Source of the DNA: JBKEBX01 sp047974615
Lineage (GTDB): Bacteria > Bacillota > Clostridia > Lachnospirales > CAMZNU01
NCBI GenBank assembly: GCA_047974615.1
Contig: JBKECM010000002.1
Location: forward strand, 1-17,224
Length of the DNA stretch: 17,224 bases
Reading direction: 5' to 3'
Shown here: positions 15,668 through 17,224 of the stretch, one piece after another
Position numbering within the stretch: position 1 is the stretch's first letter
How the letters are laid out: the number at the start of each line of letters is the position of its first letter
Notes under the pieces: model-generated
Database searches by the model: none
The model's input: the letters and a program-made list of their open reading frames with translations, nothing else
Told to the model about the DNA's origin: nothing
Position numbers and translations under genes: made by a program

Positions 15668-16759
15668 ATGAAAAAAGTAATGGTGGTTTTTGGTACAAGA
15701 CCAGAAGCGATTAAAATGTGTCCACTTGTTAAAGAACTTAAAACTAGAAAAACTTTAGAAACTATAGTTTGTGTTACAGGACAACATAGACAAATGCTTG
15801 ATCAAGTATTACACGCTTTTAATGTTGTGCCAGACTATGACCTTTCTATAATGAAAGATAAACAAACTTTGTTTGATGTAACGATAAACATTTTAGAAAA
15901 AATGAAAAGTGTACTTGAAGAGGTTAAGCCCTCTGTTGTTCTTGTACATGGTGATACTTCTACTACTTTTGTTACTGCACTGGCTTGTTTTTATTTACAA
16001 ATACCCGTAGGTCACGTTGAGGCTGGACTTAGAACTTATAATATACATTCTCCTTACCCTGAGGAGTTTAACAGACAAGCAGTTGGTATTGTAGCTGACT
16101 ATAATTTTGCTCCAACAGATATGTCAAAGGAAAATCTTTTAAAAGAGGGAAAAAAAGAAGAAAGTATTTTTGTAACAGGTAATACTGCCATTGATGCTTT
16201 AAAAACTACAGTAAAAGAAGATTATACACATACCCACTTAGAATGGGCAAAAGATAGTCGACTTATTATGATAACTGCTCATAGACGTGAAAATCTAGGT
16301 GAGCCTATGAAAAATATGTTTAGAGCTATTAAGCGAATCATTGATGAGAAACCAGATATTAAAGCTATTTATCCTATACATATGAACCCTATTGTACGTG
16401 AAACAGCAAATGCCATTTTAGGTGACTGCGACAGAATACGTATAATTGAACCTCTTGAAGTACTTGACTTTCACAACTTTTTATCTCGCTCACATATGAT
16501 TTTGACTGATAGTGGTGGGATACAAGAAGAAGCACCGAGCTTAGGTAAGCCAGTTCTTGTTATGCGTGATACTACAGAAAGACCAGAAGGTATAGCAGCA
16601 GGAACTTTAAAACTTGTTGGTACAGAAGAAGATATGATATATAGAACCTTTAAAGAGCTACTTGAAAATGAAGATGAATACAACAAAATGAGTAAGGCTA
16701 GTAACCCTTACGGTGATGGCTTAGCTAGTAAACGAATAGCTGATATATTATGTAAATAG
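15668..16759 (+). CDS. wecB: UDP-N-acetylglucosamine 2-epimerase (non-hydrolysing)
   Basis: 363-residue cytoplasmic enzyme that interconverts UDP-GlcNAc and UDP-ManNAc, supplying ManNAc units for wall teichoic acid or surface polysaccharide (MnaA in B. subtilis, WecB in E. coli). Motifs: VFGTRPEAIKMCPL (7-20), VTGQHRQMLDQV (36-47), VHGDTSTT (93-100), HVEAGLR (116-122), SPYPEEFNRQ (128-137), ITAHRRENLG (202-211) and DSGGIQEEAPSLGKPVLVMRDTTERPEG (split here: DSGGIQEEAP at 281-290, RDTTERPEG at 300-308). D96, E118, E132 and H205 fit the catalytic residues of the family. The start at 15668 is fixed by GGAGG at 15659-15663; a longer in-frame reading from 15593 would begin upstream of the transcription start. 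It has its own promoter and no polysaccharide neighbours in view. Confidence 0.95.
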   Translation: MKKVMVVFGTRPEAIKMCPLVKELKTRKTLETIVCVTGQHRQMLDQVLHAFNVVPDYDLSIMKDKQTLFDVTINILEKMKSVLEEVKPSVVLVHGDTSTTFVTALACFYLQIPVGHVEAGLRTYNIHSPYPEEFNRQAVGIVADYNFAPTDMSKENLLKEGKKEESIFVTGNTAIDALKTTVKEDYTHTHLEWAKDSRLIMITAHRRENLGEPMKNMFRAIKRIIDEKPDIKAIYPIHMNPIVRETANAILGDCDRIRIIEPLEVLDFHNFLSRSHMILTDSGGIQEEAPSLGKPVLVMRDTTERPEGIAAGTLKLVGTEEDMIYRTFKELLENEDEYNKMSKASNPYGDGLASKRIADILCK

Positions 16760-16812
16760 GCCTAATATTATATTGAATAACAAAATATTTTTACTTGAAT
16801 ATTAATTTTTTT

Positions 16813-17125
16813 ATGAGAAAATATGTAGGTAATAAAATAGACGAACAGTTAGAACAACTCAAAAAAATAAATGAAAATGTAGTTACTGAATATTACAACA
16901 AAATATTACCATATTTTAGAGATACTTCTAATTTTAAAGTTATTACTATAGATAATCTTGAAAAATTAAAAAAAAATTACAAGTTCATTATCTAACAGCA
17001 TAGGAATTTATTATTTTAAAGTCAAATGCAAAAATAAAAACCTAAAAGTAACCTTACAGGAAATTTATATAAATGAAGAAAATCGTATATGTCCTGAACA
17101 TAACGAGGGTGCTGATAAAGGATAG
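16813..17125 (+). pseudogene. Unrecognised small gene split by a frameshift at an A9 run
   Basis: From ATG 16813 (or TTG 16795) a frame reads MRKYVGNKIDEQLEQLKKINENVVTEYY and on to a stop at 16993-16995. Just after a run of nine A (16968-16976) another frame, one base ahead, stays open to a stop at 17123-17125 and reads coherently: SSLSNSIGIYYFKVKCKNKN, then LKVTLQEIYINEENRICPEH, then NEGADKG. Removing one A joins them into a protein of about 103 residues. The join may be a decayed gene, a homopolymer sequencing error or a programmed frameshift. No ribosome binding site is visible before the start, which favours decay or a missing 5' part. The family is not recognised. Confidence 0.4.
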
Positions 17126-17170
17126 AAAAAAATATTTGGGAGTTTTTCAATAAGATAATTTCAATTTTTT

Positions 17171-17215
17171 CCTTACTCACTTAACGCAAAATCGTTGTTT
17201 TGCTTGTTCGTAAGG
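17171..17215. repeat. Nested inverted repeat at the right edge
   Basis: CCTTAC (17171-17176) pairs with GTAAGG (17210-17215), enclosing GCAAAA (17186-17191) and TTTTGC (17198-17203) around TCGTTG. No T tract follows. Layout recalls the palindrome near the left edge of the window; it may be a dispersed palindromic repeat. The structure continues towards the window end, so its full extent is unknown. Confidence 0.4.
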
Positions 17216-17224
17216 TCGCACTGC

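Noticed and set aside
16813..17125. GIY-YIG nuclease fragment suggested by SIGIYYF
   Set aside because: The YIG half and catalytic residues are not visible; a four- to five-residue likeness is not enough.

Overview
The window looks like a piece of a low-GC, anaerobic Firmicutes (class Clostridia) chromosome. The DNA is strongly AT-rich and most genes have strong AGGAGG-type ribosome binding sites. The gene content includes a MecA adaptor, a MutS2-type ATPase, an oxygen-sensitive glycyl radical enzyme and a BMP-type lipoprotein transporter. The genus cannot be fixed from sequence alone. No rRNA, tRNA, CRISPR array, transposase or phage gene was seen.

Layout. (1) 1-173: leader with a perfect 10-bp hairpin and a possible gene remnant on the minus strand. 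(2) 174-2063: MutS2-family ATPase that ends before an Smr nuclease domain, followed by a strong terminator. (3) 2173-5666: a LacI-type regulator, a YjjI-family glycyl radical enzyme and its YjjW-type activase, probably one operon behind a sigma-A-like promoter with a LacI/cre-type operator just after the -10 box. (4) 5830-11149: a complete BMP/nucleoside-type ABC importer (ATPase, two permeases, lipoprotein), with a small RarA/MgsA C-terminal-like protein between the second permease and the lipoprotein. It ends in a bidirectional terminator inside a 174-bp inverted-repeat element. (5) 11359-13348, minus strand: mecA followed by a secreted protein with a stalk-type domain and a DUF3298 (RsiV-like) domain. 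(6) 13662-14426: TauE/SafE-type permease, divergent from mecA. (7) 14490-15387: two tandem paralogous small proteins, the second with a Cys-rich cluster and an acidic tail. (8) 15668-16759: UDP-GlcNAc 2-epimerase with a near-consensus promoter. (9) 16813-17125: a small unrecognised gene split by a frameshift at a run of nine A, then a hairpin at the window edge.

How it may fit together. The regulator, glycyl radical enzyme and activase make a self-contained anaerobic catabolic unit. The importer immediately downstream belongs to the family that takes up nucleosides. In E. coli, yjjI-yjjW lies next to the deo (deoxynucleoside catabolism) operon, so both contexts point to nucleoside-derived substrates for YjjI. 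That is inference; no reaction can be read from the sequence.
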